Of a stretch of 64,000 nt of DNA, positions 48,220 through 59,817 are shown one piece after another; position 1 is the first letter of the stretch; the number at the start of each line of letters is the position of its first letter. The stretch comes from Rostrohypoxylon terebratum. Its lineage: Eukaryota > Ascomycota > Sordariomycetes > Xylariales > Hypoxylaceae. Under the pieces are notes generated by a model. The model ran no database searches and was not told the DNA's origin. It saw only the letters and a list, made by a program, of their open reading frames with translations. Position numbers and translations under genes: made by a program. The stretch covers positions 32,678-96,677 of the forward strand of contig MU385964.1 in assembly GCA_022497145.1 (NCBI GenBank). Direction: 5' to 3'.

Positions 48220-49872
48220 TCATCGTGCCTTCTTTCCCTCGCCTTTCGTTGCCGGTTCGTCTTCCGTAGCTTCCTCTCGCGGCCTCTTAGTTCCGCGTGC
48301 GTTTCCGCTCGGTAGGACCGGACCCGCACCCGCACCCGCATCCGAGGGCGGATTCTGCCCACCACCACTACCACCACCGGCGTCATCACCAACGTTACCG
48401 CCGCCCCGACCACGGCCCCGGTAGCCACCTCTGCGATTCGTCCGTCCATTATTTTTCGTCTTGGCTTGAGGCTCTGGATTGTTACCCGCCTCCTGCCAAG
48501 TATAGACCGTCACTGGAGATGCGTCTCTCTGATGGATGTGCGCCGCTTGTTGGCCTCTCGGCGTTGAATCGCCTTCGTTGCTTTCGTTGATGTACTTCGG
48601 CTGGTGTTGAGGGGCAGAACGATCTGCGCTGCCCTGGGTGAGGCGACTCGTCTGGTGACGCCAAGATGTTCGATGACCTCCATTACGTTGATTATAGCGA
48701 TTCTTTTGCTGTCCCTGAGGCGTTGAGTAACGGTTGTTTTCCCGATGAAAGCGTCGACCATTCCAATGAGGCATCGGGAGACCCACATTACTTGCATTGC
48801 CACGATCGGTTTGTTGTGGTGTGTTAATTCGGTATCCTTGATATCCTTGGCTCTCTTGGTAACCGTTAAATGTTGACGGGCCTTGGTACCCTTGATTGTC
48901 ACAATACGCCTGAAGCTGGTGATCTGGAAGTCTCCAACGGCCTTGATATCTTTGGTGACCTTGAAAAGTAGGAGCGGGATGGCCTCGACACTCTTGATGG
49001 ATAGTCTGATTCTCGTGAGCTCCGTGGCTTTGTTGTGGCTGATACGTTGAGTGGGATTGGTAAGGTGGCATAGGCGTGACCAATTTCAAATTCAGCTGAA
49101 CGAATTGATATTGGTATTCGGAAAAGTAGTCGTAGTCGACATTCGGGTGCTGTACTTCCTCTTTTCCCCCACTGTCATTGTCGTCGCCTTCACCAGCCGT
49201 ACCAATTGAATGTTTATCCTCTGTAGAACCATCTTTGGTCGTTAATGTAGGCTTGTTCGGCGTCGAATGCTCAGAGGTTGGACGCGGCTGATCGACAACT
49301 CTCTCGAGAATCATCTCGATGGTTTGGTATTGCAGTAGTGGTCCACAGTGCATGCGGCACTGAACTCCAAAATCCATGTACTTATTGATCCACGCCAACC
49401 TGATCAGCAACTGAATCATCTCCGGGTTCCGATGCTTGAACCTGATCACGAGTTTATCGGGGGTTTCTTCGATTATCCTGCCATAGTCGGAGAGCTTTCG
49501 GAACTGTATGCCAAGAGGGCTTAGGGGTATGGCTTTGAAGGAACAGGAGATTACGCAGTTCCCCGAGATAGGCCATCTATCTACGTCCTCCACTATGCTT
49601 TCGCCGTCAAGGTCGTATATGAGCCGCCCCATTCTCTGTTCTACGTTATTTGGCTGCACAGCATTCGAAAAAGAACCCTGTGGTATCAAAGACTGTATAG
49701 GAGGGGGTATGATCGGCTCTATTCGAAGTATAGGCTGTTGAATAAATGGCTGCTGTGCCATAGGTTGCTGTATCATGGGTATTGCGGGCATTGCAGGCAT
49801 CTGGAGATGCTGTGCCCATTGTTGATCCGTACTGGTTTGTTCCATCATAAGCGGACTTATACAAGGCTGCAT
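48220..49872 (-). CDS. Uncharacterised low-complexity protein with RGG box
   Basis: Single ORF, 550 residues, no family recognised. Residues 1-60 are rich in Gln, Pro and Met (QQPMAQQPFIQQP). A globular-looking segment lies at about 75-195 (GRLIYDLDGESIVEDVDRWP, VIRFKHRNPEMIQLLIRLAW). Residues 200-245 are acidic, and 270-480 are rich in Gln, Tyr, Gly and His with degenerate YQGYQ and FQGHQ repeats. An arginine-glycine box follows (RRGGYRGRGRGGG, from about 480), then a Gly-rich stretch and a basic nuclear-localisation-like KRPREE (about 529) near the C-terminus. RGG boxes usually bind RNA, so an RNA-binding or condensate-forming nuclear protein is my inference. Intronless; neighbours give no clue. 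Confidence 0.7.
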   Translation of the reverse strand: MQPCISPLMMEQTSTDQQWAQHLQMPAMPAIPMIQQPMAQQPFIQQPILRIEPIIPPPIQSLIPQGSFSNAVQPNNVEQRMGRLIYDLDGESIVEDVDRWPISGNCVISCSFKAIPLSPLGIQFRKLSDYGRIIEETPDKLVIRFKHRNPEMIQLLIRLAWINKYMDFGVQCRMHCGPLLQYQTIEMILERVVDQPRPTSEHSTPNKPTLTTKDGSTEDKHSIGTAGEGDDNDSGGKEEVQHPNVDYDYFSEYQYQFVQLNLKLVTPMPPYQSHSTYQPQQSHGAHENQTIHQECRGHPAPTFQGHQRYQGRWRLPDHQLQAYCDNQGYQGPSTFNGYQESQGYQGYRINTPQQTDRGNASNVGLPMPHWNGRRFHRENNRYSTPQGQQKNRYNQRNGGHRTSWRHQTSRLTQGSADRSAPQHQPKYINESNEGDSTPRGQQAAHIHQRDASPVTVYTWQEAGNNPEPQAKTKNNGRTNRRGGYRGRGRGGGNVGDDAGGGSGGGQNPPSDAGAGAGPVLPSGNARGTKRPREEATEDEPATKGEGKKAR

Positions 49873-51018
49873 GATGAATTCTTTCAGTCTAGCGATCGGG
49901 TACTCTCTCTAGATTACCTAGTTATAAGGAAAAGGCCAGGTAAAGATCTGGATGAAAAGAATATCTATCGAAGTTGGGATTTGCTTTGGGTCGAAGTGTC
50001 AGTAATTCTAGTCGTGAACTGGTAATCGAATTTGTAAGAAAGGTTTCTGAGAAATATTTGACCCACGTATTGTTTACCTGCCTGTATTTATGGAGAAAGC
50101 CCTCTCATGCGGGTAGAGTAATGAACTCATTCCTTCAAAAGTTCAAAGGGCCCTATAGTTATAGTTTTAGGTTAACATTTTAATGAGCCTTCTTGCGTTC
50201 TGTTTCTAGGTGATATATACGGTATTACTCGTCGCTCGATACACATACTATTTCACCTGATATTGTTCCAAACGTCTTTGCCGGAAAGCTACATGGTGTG
50301 ACCTGAGATGGCGATGTTAAATAAGTACATACCAAGGTGCCTAAGGATGGGCAATCACATCCATATCATGGATGACTACTTACTGCCCATAGATCTTTTA
50401 GCGGCAATGTCATTCAGTAGCGTCCATTATCAGAAATGATTCACGATCTCTGGACCCTGATACCTGATCTAAATTCGAAGATTAAAGTGCATCGTATATC
50501 CACACCGTCGGGATGGATCAAATAATCGTGGGCCTTGACTTTGAGGGTTTCTTATGAACTTCATTTTCAAGGTTGCAGGAATGGGAACGAAAGTTAAGCA
50601 AAAGCAATAAGAGTGGAATAAAGTAATTCTACCTCGACGTTACTCACATAATCAACACCGCAATTAAATAGGAAACCTCCTTTTGTGAACTGGATAACAA
50701 GTCTATTCAGATGAAACGAAAGAAACATCCAACAGTATATACAAAATGAAACGAAGGAATGCAGTCGGCAGCCATACTAAAAGAATAGAGAGAAGTGAGA
50801 ACGCCACCAATGCTAATGCTTAGAACGAGAGACACCTAGGCTGTGCTATGCTATGTAAGAAAAAATGGAAACACCTGTAAATGCGCACACCCCTTCTAAA
50901 TGAACTCCCTACTCATGCAAGATGATCATACATCGAACTCCTTGTTGATTCAGAGTCCAGCAGATGTTGAAGTCGAACTCGAATAGACGAAGACGATTTC
51001 GAAGTAACTTCGTCAGGC
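49873..51018. other. Intergenic stretch between two minus-strand genes
   Basis: No supported gene. It contains the promoter of the RGG-box protein and the 3' region of the small orphan gene. Confidence 0.5.
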
Positions 51019-51793
51019 CTAGTACCATGTTGGTGTTACAGGCCAGTGCCGCAACATATTCTCAACTGCCTGAGTCCATTCATATTCGAAACATTGAGCG
51101 AGCTGGTCTGCCTCTTCAGGCGTTGGGTCACGGCCACCCCACATTTCTTTGCGCCATGCGTCCGCTTGCGCATACGTAGGAACCAGACCTCTGTATTCCA
51201 AGTTAGACCTGAAAATGGGGCTGATGCGGTAGGTATATAAAGAAACAAAAAAAGTATGCATAGGATTTGACAGACACATCATAGGAGTTCAGACTTACTC
51301 GTCACGGATCTTCACCAGGCATAGCCATGCCAGATTCCAACTCCGGTTGGAGTTCGGGTCATTCCGGACTAGTTGATGAGCTTGATCGACAAGCTCTCCG
51401 GAGATAGGATAGTTCCGGGTCAAACCTCTCAATTCCGTCAAGAACTGGTTGCTGTTCACGTAATAATCCCAGGCCGAAGTCATTGGCGCTTGGAACGCTT
51501 GAGCATCTTCCTCGTTATCACAGCTAGCGGCGACTCGTTCAATCCGACAAAGTTCCGTGAGCGTATTGACGCGGTGTGTCTGCAGAGACTCGATAAGCTG
51601 TTGGACTGAGGACTATTATGCAGTGTGTTAGCTGCTAACCTCCAAGAGCAGTCGTGAAGTGATAGGTCATGGGCAGAGCGTCTGCCATGGCCGAGGTTAA
51701 GTCGCGGGAAGGATTTACGAATTGAAAGCCGTCACGCACTTGTCTTCCCTTGCTGCTACGGGAGCTTCTATGACCAGACCGTGATGAAGACAT
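51019..51793 (-). CDS. Small uncharacterised protein
   Basis: No family recognised. The secure part is two exons on the minus strand, 51299..51597 and 51019..51208, joined by a clean GTAAGT/TTCAG intron, reading LTELCRIERVAAS, then NRSWNLAWLCLVKIRDESNL, then WGGRDPTPEEADQLAQCFEYEW to the stop. For the 5' end I propose exon 51740..51793 (ATG at 51793, donor GTGCGT, acceptor ACAG), giving 180 residues. However, the 'intron' is open and protein-like from the ATG to a GTTAGC donor at 51639, and the alternative would need an implausibly short 34 bp intron. The protein is Trp- and acid-rich, soluble and helical in appearance. Confidence 0.55.
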
Positions 51794-52974
51794 CGTAGAT
51801 ATCTAGGTTAAGCTCCTGTCAATCTCTAAGTAGCGGTATATCTCAGCACCAGCTGTCTAACTTTCGTCTCGAGTTTGAGGAGGTATATATCGACCTGAAA
51901 GAGGGTCAGCACGGTTGCATATGCGAGTGTGAGAATGAATTAACCACCTTTCAAGAATTTGATCGATTTGTATGGTCTAGTAGATTTGCTGTCGAGTGAG
52001 AAGCCTGGTTCATGTCCCCATTGAGTTGGAAAGTTGTCGACGTTTATATCTTAGACGGCCAAGTGGGTTGAGCCTCAGACGACGGCATACAACATCGAAT
52101 ATAATACCTTAAAGCTGAGAAATTGTTTAAACTGCTATCTAGACACACCCAGAGGGTAACTGAAAGTCAGATAGTGAAGTTCAACCAAGGTCATATTTCG
52201 TATGATCTAATCCTGAGACACGTGCCCATGGGCAAAATGATGCTAGAAAGCTATTCAGAGAACCAGTGACTAGCATCTTGCTGGAATCGTGAAGATATTC
52301 CGCCGGCGTCGGTCCGCGATCGTTAAGGCGCTCATGGGACGCACTAGAAAGACGCCCTGCCGATGGATATCTGTTAGTCACGAAGCTTTCGGACATATGA
52401 CAATGTCCATATATAACACACGCTACGTGATAAAGCTCACCCCAGATAGCCACCATGGCTAGGGTAGAATTAGAGTAGATGACAAGTCAATCATCCATGG
52501 ATGACTTTGAACTCAAAGCCGTGCATTTGTAGCGCGTCCTCCAACCTTGCTCACCCATACTAGCAGCTGATTGCTGACGACAGTCGAACCCGCCATGCTA
52601 GGGGTTCATGTTGCCCTCAGTTACTAAGCTAGATGTTATCCTGTAGATGATATAGAAATAGATCATGATCTCTGGTCGAGAACTAGGTACAGAAGGGGGA
52701 TCATATCCTCCGCGAACGCCAAGAACGTGCTCTGGTTGGACCATGATGAATATAAAGCTTCTAGAAGAAGATAAACCTCTAAGAATCCCAAAAAGGATCT
52801 GGGGAGAGAATGGAGGACACTAGAAAGGAAGCTGGCATAATTGAATAATCGTAGTTTCTAAAAAGAATGCCACTAAGGGCCAATTGGGATTCGATGATCG
52901 GGATCCGTAATGGTTGACAAGCTTAGAAACAATGCTAATTAATCTGCAGTAGGAATTTGACCATCTAAAATCGG
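51794..52974. other. Intergenic stretch
   Basis: No supported gene; the 91-codon ORF on the minus strand at 52181-52456 has no splice or family support. Confidence 0.45.
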
Positions 52975-53805
52975 CTATTCCGTGGTAGTGCGCCGGTGAG
53001 AATTTAGCGGCATAAGGCTGGGGAACCGCACTCGTCTGGACGTCTGGGACTGTTGGGATTCACTGCGATTCGCACTCTGTCGACCTAAAGAACCCCTGCT
53101 CAACCGGCCATTCGTTATTGTTTCTTTCAACCTTGGCCCAGACGTAGCTACGATATCTGGCAAACGGCTCAAGTCAAACGAATTCGAGGGTTCTCCACGA
53201 CGTCCAAATCCTTGCTTAGATCCATGAATGCAGGGCCCAATCCAACTGAGCCCAGTAGCCAAAGAAGAAAAGTCTAAATCGCGAATATATTTAGCCTCGC
53301 ACCACACAAGAAGATAAAGAGTCAACATGGGGCCAATCTGATTAGTCTGATATCTAAGGAGGTATTGGGGGTATTGGGACACTAGAATATGGAATCCCGG
53401 TATACATTTGCGGACATTTTCCCGTCTTCTGTTCCCCGTAGGACTTAAGAGCGAGTATGTAATCAATGATATGCAACGGGGATCACCTCCCGAGATGCGT
53501 GATGCATTACGCGACCAAGCGAGGAGGCTGAAATAAGGTAAACGAATGATGTCGTAGATCCGTGGCTACCTACCTAGTAGTTTATGAGATATAATTGGAA
53601 AAATTTGTAATGGGCGTAATGAACATGAATCGGAGGTTACTGGTAGTTGGTCTGTGCTTATACAGACCAAGAAGACGATCTTGACCCCTGGTGCATACGG
53701 GGGTTCCAAAGCTTCTAGAAGCCAAATTGCGAACTTCCACGGAGAAGACCACTCCTGAGGAAGGTGATCACGGGCGGCCTGGCGAACGAGGAGTTGCCAT
53801 ATCAA
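52975..53805 (-). pseudogene. Unassigned coding remnant or incompletely resolved gene
   Basis: Two protein-like blocks lie in order on the minus strand. The upstream block (about 53805-53680) reads LIWQLLVRQAARDHLPQEW and continues to LLEALEPPYAPGVKIVFLV, amphipathic and Trp-rich. The downstream block (about 53537-52975) opens after a good TTTCAG acceptor with LLAWSRNASRISGGDPR, passes through LTLYLLVWCEAKYIRDLDF, and ends in a Ser/Arg-rich tail. I could not find a donor of the right phase to join them, nor a start codon upstream, so it may be degenerate or need exons I cannot see. No family is assigned. Confidence 0.3.
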
Positions 53806-55963
53806 GTTAGAGCTCGGGCTATAAGATATTTGGGTACTATGTCATATTTGAACTGTGTGGTTCAAAGTTGCTGACGCAAGATCGGGATAAACTTGTGAAA
53901 TGGGGGGGGGAGGGGGGGGGGGGGTGGTTGACAGGTTGATGTGAGCATTTAGAACACGGGAACTGTTTAGACGAGAGATCCAGTGCCTCGGGAAAGGTGG
54001 GGGGGAAGGGAAAAGGTAAAAAAGAGAGAGAAGGGGAAAAAAAAGAGAGAAAAGAAAAGGAACTACCACTGGGTAGGGCTACTAGTGTAGGTACAGTAAA
54101 TTTAAAATCAAAACCCTAATTTGGGGTGTACATCCCAGGACCCAGGTTCTTTTCACGGGCTACTACCTAGTATGTACGAGGCGTGAAATGAGCCAATGAG
54201 AATTCGATATTCACCTAAGCTGAACGGCGGATGAGGTTGGTGGCAGTGAACCTTAATTCCATTCGCTTCGAGCTAAAATAGCCGCGATCAAGAAACCCTT
54301 GGACGTATGTACCTAGTATTGTACTATTCTAGGAATCATCCAGAAATCATCTACACTAGGAATACATGTCTGTGCATCTTAGCAGGGATACCCGTACCAC
54401 TACTATTACGTAGATCCGTCATTGGGGGATAAGGTATCCATGCCCATCTTGGTTGGATAGGGGTAATGCGATCAAGTCTTCATAAATCTTTATACGGACG
54501 AATAGAATTCCCATCTTCCTCTTTCACCTCGGCATCGGTATCTACGGTGAACGTTGAAGCTGACTTTGTCTTATCTTGTATTTTATCTCTGCCAAATTTG
54601 AAGATATGACGATCAAATCGATCAACCTAGTCGAACCATAGTCGAATCATGAATATGCGCATCACGCAGGTAGGTACTTGGTATTTTGGACATGCTTGAG
54701 GTCAGCTTTCCGGGCTAACAGTACAGTCTGGGTATCCTTTACGTCGGATTTTACTACTAGTCACTAGAACCGATATTTCAGCGCGAACATCGAACTGCCT
54801 ACTGTGTACGTCAGGATTACTCGTGCTAAAGTCTAAGGTGCTTAGGTCGGAAGAAAGTGACGAGCACCTTTCCAACAGGAGGAGCCGTGAATTGCGCACA
54901 ATTATCTTATATCCATATACGTTATCATCTACGAAGAGCCTCTCAAATCATCATGAATCCTACGTGTTTAGGACTTTAATCATCCGCCTCTCCCGGCGTC
55001 TTGAGATAAATTCCTGTCGTCGCTTCTATAGCCACGATACTCGTATTAACACATCCTCTTAGAGAATTATGTCCCATTAGCGTAGTTTCCCCTTCATGCT
55101 GAGGTGTGTAATGTAAGAAAACAGAGGGATCCATTGAGTGGCTTGCTGCCTAAGAATGAATATGCATTTTATCTCATGATCTTCGGGTACACCTTCTCCT
55201 CTTTTTCACCTCCAGGAATGATGCGCTTGGTATTGTATTAGAGTAGAACTACTTCTTTTCACTATCGATGTAATTCCCAAAGCTTGACTCGCCGAATAAG
55301 AGCCGCTTTTCCTTACTCACTAGCGAAGTAGAAACACTAAGCTTGAATAAATGTATTATGAATGGTTGTACAAATCGATTGCTAAGCGTAAGATCTAAAT
55401 TTGATTCCATATAGATAGATATCGAGCCCATCTCGATCCACCTTGCCAAGTAGCCATACCTACTATCTATCTATATATTGTCATGTATCGTTATCATTAA
55501 CACTCTTAGCTATTAACATATAGGATAGTCTCGGTGTCTCATATGAGTTTTGCAAATCGATCTCTCAGTCCTGTCACGAAACTGGGCGGCAGTGAGGAGA
55601 CGTCGGAACTGGAGGCAAATATCTGCAAAGACTATTTTCTTATCTAACGCTGCTACTGACGATGGGAGTACCGCTGAGCCCCAAATTTGGTGAATGTCGT
55701 AGCAGCTAGGATATAGTCTACGCCTTCGTGCGTCGTCCACTCGGCATCGATCAGGCCCGGCGTCCTGAATACGACAGAGTAGCGATGCAATCAATCTTTG
55801 ATTGTCTAAGAGTCTCCGAGCAACTGAAGGTTTGGGGAAAAATACGAATCGCTATTATGCACCCTAGGGACGATTGCCCGGCTTGCCGGTTCCAAATACC
55901 GATTGGCGTAAGCAGACGTCATCGATGTTACGACTTTTGATAGTCAGGCAGGAATCCCAGAGA
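53806..55963. other. 2.2 kb intergenic stretch with strong purine tracts
   Basis: G9-A-G13 at 53902-53924 and a nearly pure purine tract at about 53996-54062 stand out; the remainder is AT-rich, with short meaningless ORFs. Confidence 0.6.
53902..54062 (+). repeat. G-runs and polypurine tract
   Basis: G9, A and G13 at 53902-53924 are followed after about 70 bp by a roughly 65 bp G/A-only-like tract (GGGAAAAGG, AGAGAGAGAAGGGG and similar). Such mirror-like purine strands can form triplex or quadruplex DNA. Confidence 0.85.
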
Positions 55964-57830
55964 TCATGCGGGATTATCGCCGGTATGCTCATCCGCTTGC
56001 GCGGCATGTGCTTCGTACCCATCGTCGGTACTTTCAAGATTTTCTCCGTGGATGGCAAAACTTCCTAACCACCCTGCTAGGGCTATTCCTGCAAATAAGC
56101 CCCAGGCAAGGGCTTCGCCTTTTGGCTGAACATGGGTTGAGACGGTAAAGAGCCCACCCGAGAGAAAAGGGCCTACACTTCTGCCGGCGGCCGAAAGAGT
56201 CTGCGCGATGCCGTTGAGGGTACCCAAACTGGCGTGCGTTGGCGCCGAGTTTGTAATCTATCTACACGTTAGCTATTGTATCAATAGACTACCCTTTGCC
56301 TTCGCAAAGTTGAATGCTCACTAGTAACATGACGCTCGATAACCCCCCGACGGCACATATATTTTTGATGATAAGTATCACACCAATTTCTAGGTATAGC
56401 CATGATTTGCTGCTACCTATACCGAACGGCGGACTTGAGTCTTCATAACCAATGAACGGGATTAAGGCCATAGTAATCGCAAACCCAAGCAAGGAGCCCC
56501 GGTATGACCTAACATTGCCTAGATGTGATTTCAACGGCCTGAAGAGGAATAACTGGAAGAGGATGGTGAATACACCTGCAACAGAGAGTGATACCCCGAT
56601 GACATCTGCATGAAGGTCGCGCCCCGTAGGCGTCTCCCCAGACGCAAATATGGGATACAGACTGTTGAACGAGCTATTGGATAGCTGGAAGACCAGATGT
56701 GTACTCAGGAGAACTATCGTCGTTCGGTTCAACAGTTGACGCCACGTTGTAGTATCATGTGGTGATTTTGGATCATCCTCGCCATTCTCCTCTTCTTGCG
56801 GTCCAAGCAAAGCGCTATCTTCCCTCGCCTCACCATTTGCCTCCCTTTGCTCATTGTCTGAGTCCCTTCCCCCAGGCCAGGTCCATGAACGTGCCGTCCC
56901 GTTCTCAGTTTGCTTCGTAGAACTGAACAGGCACGGAAGCCATTCGGACCAATGAGGAAGTTCGACCTGCTCCTCCAGAGTTTCCTCGAACCAAACGCCA
57001 AGCACGATTACGGTCAATGCGAGAAGCGAAGCTCCGAGAACATTGGGAGCAAGGAAAGGATAACGGTCTTTGGCAACCTTGCCTACTAGGAGGCCACCGA
57101 GCGCGGGGCCCGTGATGCTACCCAAGCTGTATACGACAGGTAGCCAGGTAAAAGCCTTGCTCTGATTGCTGCGATCGGTCAATTCGCCTAAACAAGTAGG
57201 GACAACGGCAGCGTTGCCGTTAAGGAGTCCCATGGCGACATGTACCAAAACGATATGAAAGTACCTTGTGCAGAACCCAAAAGCAGTGAAACAGAAACAG
57301 AGCAGCAAGGTGCCTAGCAACATGACAGGTTTGCGCCCAACAACATCCGATAGGTATCCCCAAAGCAGATTGGTGGCCAATTGGGCCAGGGCAAATGCCG
57401 AAGCTAGTAAACCGACGTATAAGCCAACTTGATCGTGACTCACGCCGGGGAATGACTCAATCATCTCGGGTAGATATGGGGATATGGAGTTAAGAGCGGT
57501 TTGCTCGGATAAAGAGAGCAGTGCTAAGAGGGCTAGCTGCTTTACCGGCAAAGGTGTCGTCGTGCCATGGTGATCATGGCCCTGGGAGCCAGAAGAACTG
57601 GATCCTGTACCTGGTCTTCGGCCAGCTGTCCTCGGTGGTGGTGTCGGGAATGTCTGATAGTGATGTTGTGTCGGTATACGGCGGAGGGTTGATGTCATCG
57701 CTCGGTTGGACGGGAGAGCGGGTAGAGGCGAACCGGCACGAAAGCTTCCCATCGATCCAGATCTTGTCTGCGTCCTACCTGGGCGACTCGAGGGCGAGGT
57801 AGCCGGCGCGATGGTTGCGGCGTGTACCAT
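55964..57830 (-). CDS. Major facilitator superfamily transporter
   Basis: Membrane transporter of the DHA1-like MFS, 600 residues. Exons on the minus strand: 56322..57830 and 55964..56257; the 64 bp intron (GTGAGC..CTAAC..ATAG) restores SSVMLLITNSAPTHASLGTL, a conserved stretch in this fungal MFS group. Residues 1-95 are a cytosolic Ser/Pro/Arg-rich extension; TM1 starts near 96 (QLALLALLSLSEQTALNSI), the MFS loop 2-3 signature is LWGYLSDVVGRKPVML, and motif C-like GPALGG follows. A long acidic, Ser-rich central loop (about 290-365) separates the two six-helix halves, and TM12 is FAGIALAGWLGSFAIHG. The substrate cannot be inferred. Confidence 0.92.
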
Positions 57831-58470
57831 CTTATTGGATGGTAAATCCGAGCTTGCAGGTTCAATCGAAGGAGGGGCCGTTCATGACCTGACCGGGCCG
57901 CGGCGTGATTTAATCACCGGATCACCGGATCACCGGGCGCATATATCGAACAGGGAGGAATCGAAGTCGGCCATACGAGACGAGCATGGAATGGTCAATT
58001 AGCGATCGTATGCTACTGTAGTATAAGCATCGTGAGGGGGGGAAGGAGATGCTAAAGAAGAAGAAGAAAAAAACGATTGAGAAGGTTAAAGCGATTGGAA
58101 AATCGGAGATACGATCTAATGATGTAAAAGATCCAATCATCGTCCCCATTTTCATTTCTCGTTCTTGCCCCTAGTGTTTTCTTGGAGCTTAATTATGGGT
58201 GCTACTGTAGTAGATACCTAGTAAGTAGTGGAGCTTGCGCTATCGATAACCTACATCGTACCTAGAACAGTGTTGAATTGGAACATCCATGGATAAGTGG
58301 AACCTAGAACTGGAGCTGGAACTGGAACCGCTGCACCCTTTGCGCTTTCCCTTATTAATACAGCTGCCCAGCCTGTACACTAGGTAAGGTCTGGGCAAAG
58401 ACCGGGGACGGTGGTAAGTGCGGGTGGTTGGTAAACTGACCGCCATTACACCGAAGACTACCCCACGCTT

Positions 58471-58498
58471 AGTGGGCAGTGGGCAGTGGGCAGTGGGC
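58471..58498. repeat. Tandem repeat (AGTGGGC)x4
   Basis: Four perfect 7 bp units in intergenic DNA. Confidence 0.95.
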
Positions 58499-59171
58499 AC
58501 AGGTGCATACCTAGGACCTACACTAGGTCCTAGGTGTGTATTGTATTGTACAGCTAAGGCTGTATTGTAGTATGTATGGATTGTACAAAGTTCCCAAGTT
58601 CAGTGCGACAACGGAAGAGAATGATTTGCATATGATGATGTTTACCTATATACATCCATCCAGAGGTATCTACTATTTCTAGATCGATACTTGAGGAATT
58701 AATCCTTCATCCATCCTTACCTACCTAGATCACTAGGACGTAGGACCTAGGTACCTAGTAGTATAAATTATTCGATGAATTCCGAAAAGTTCTCAAGAAA
58801 ATGTTTCGAGGCCGTACAACCAGACAACGTGCCACCGATTCCTAACTAGGTACCTACTACCTAGTATGTAATAGATGGATATATCCTATACGCTACATCA
58901 TCCAGATATGGACATCCTATCCATGTACAGCAGTACAATACACTGTAAATCAACGGGTGGGGGCAAGCACGATATACATAGTGCAGGGTGTGATTGATAA
59001 TGGATACCTAATAATGGATACCTAATGGCTATGGAAAGCTGCATGAGGGTCGGAGCTAGGCACCTTCCGCGAGTTCCAAGCAACCAAGGTAGAAGAAGCC
59101 CCTATAGTGTAGGTAAGTTTACTTAAGTCTTAAGTCTTAACCTAGGACCTAGGTACCTCCAGCCCCTATAC

Positions 59172-59298
59172 TGATGGGGTCTTAAGAAGGAAGGTGCTAC
59201 ATGCACCCTGAGAGGTGGTTTTAAGTAAAAACTTTAGAAATTGCTCTCTGAGCTAGATTCTTAGAAAAATTAACATTGTTTTCCTTCCTCCTTTTTCT
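59172..59298 (+). repeat. 127 bp direct repeat, copy 1
   Basis: Begins TGATGGGGTCTTAAG. It aligns without gaps to 59818-59944 with 12 differences, all transitions. It contains a hairpin GGTGC-TACAT-GCACC. Confidence 0.9.
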
Positions 59299-59817
59299 GG
59301 TGCCTCCACACCGGATGATCACATATTAGCCAGCATCTCTACAGCATCGTATCTAAATCACTTGTTTAGTTACTTGTTTCTACTATATATTTTACTCAGA
59401 AAAGGAATTAAAATAACCTTGTTCGTACCTGCTATAACCCTCATCTTTAAGAGTATTGCCTTTTTTCGTCTCGATTTCTACTAGATCTACTATTAAATTG
59501 TCCAATAATACTACTAAATTATTATTATTCTATAACGCCTATATAATCCTTATTTGTATTTCTCGCATAATAATATTCTATATTTTCTTCTTCCGTCTAT
59601 AATCGAATAATCCCAGGGATAGGTAAACAATAGAGGAACCTATATATATTTATAAAAGCCCAGGATTTTTAGCTATATATAAGGTATCAAAGAAAGATTC
59701 TCGAGTAAAATATAGGCGTTTTAAAAGGAGCTAGTTTCGGCTATATTATAACTACCGTCAAAATGGAATCTTTTATATTGGAAATCGCCTGTAAGCAGGT
59801 TCTTATTGCTCCGTAAT
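59299..59817. repeat. AT-rich core between the direct repeats
   Basis: About 520 bp, strongly AT-rich from 59380, with remnants that look like decayed coding sequence on the minus strand but too many stops to identify. Together with the flanking repeats this is probably a RIP-damaged element of unknown class. Confidence 0.5.

Noticed and set aside
52181..52456. 91-codon minus-strand ORF upstream of the small orphan gene
   Set aside because: No splice partners or family features; it shares only a superficial PTP-E motif with the neighbour.
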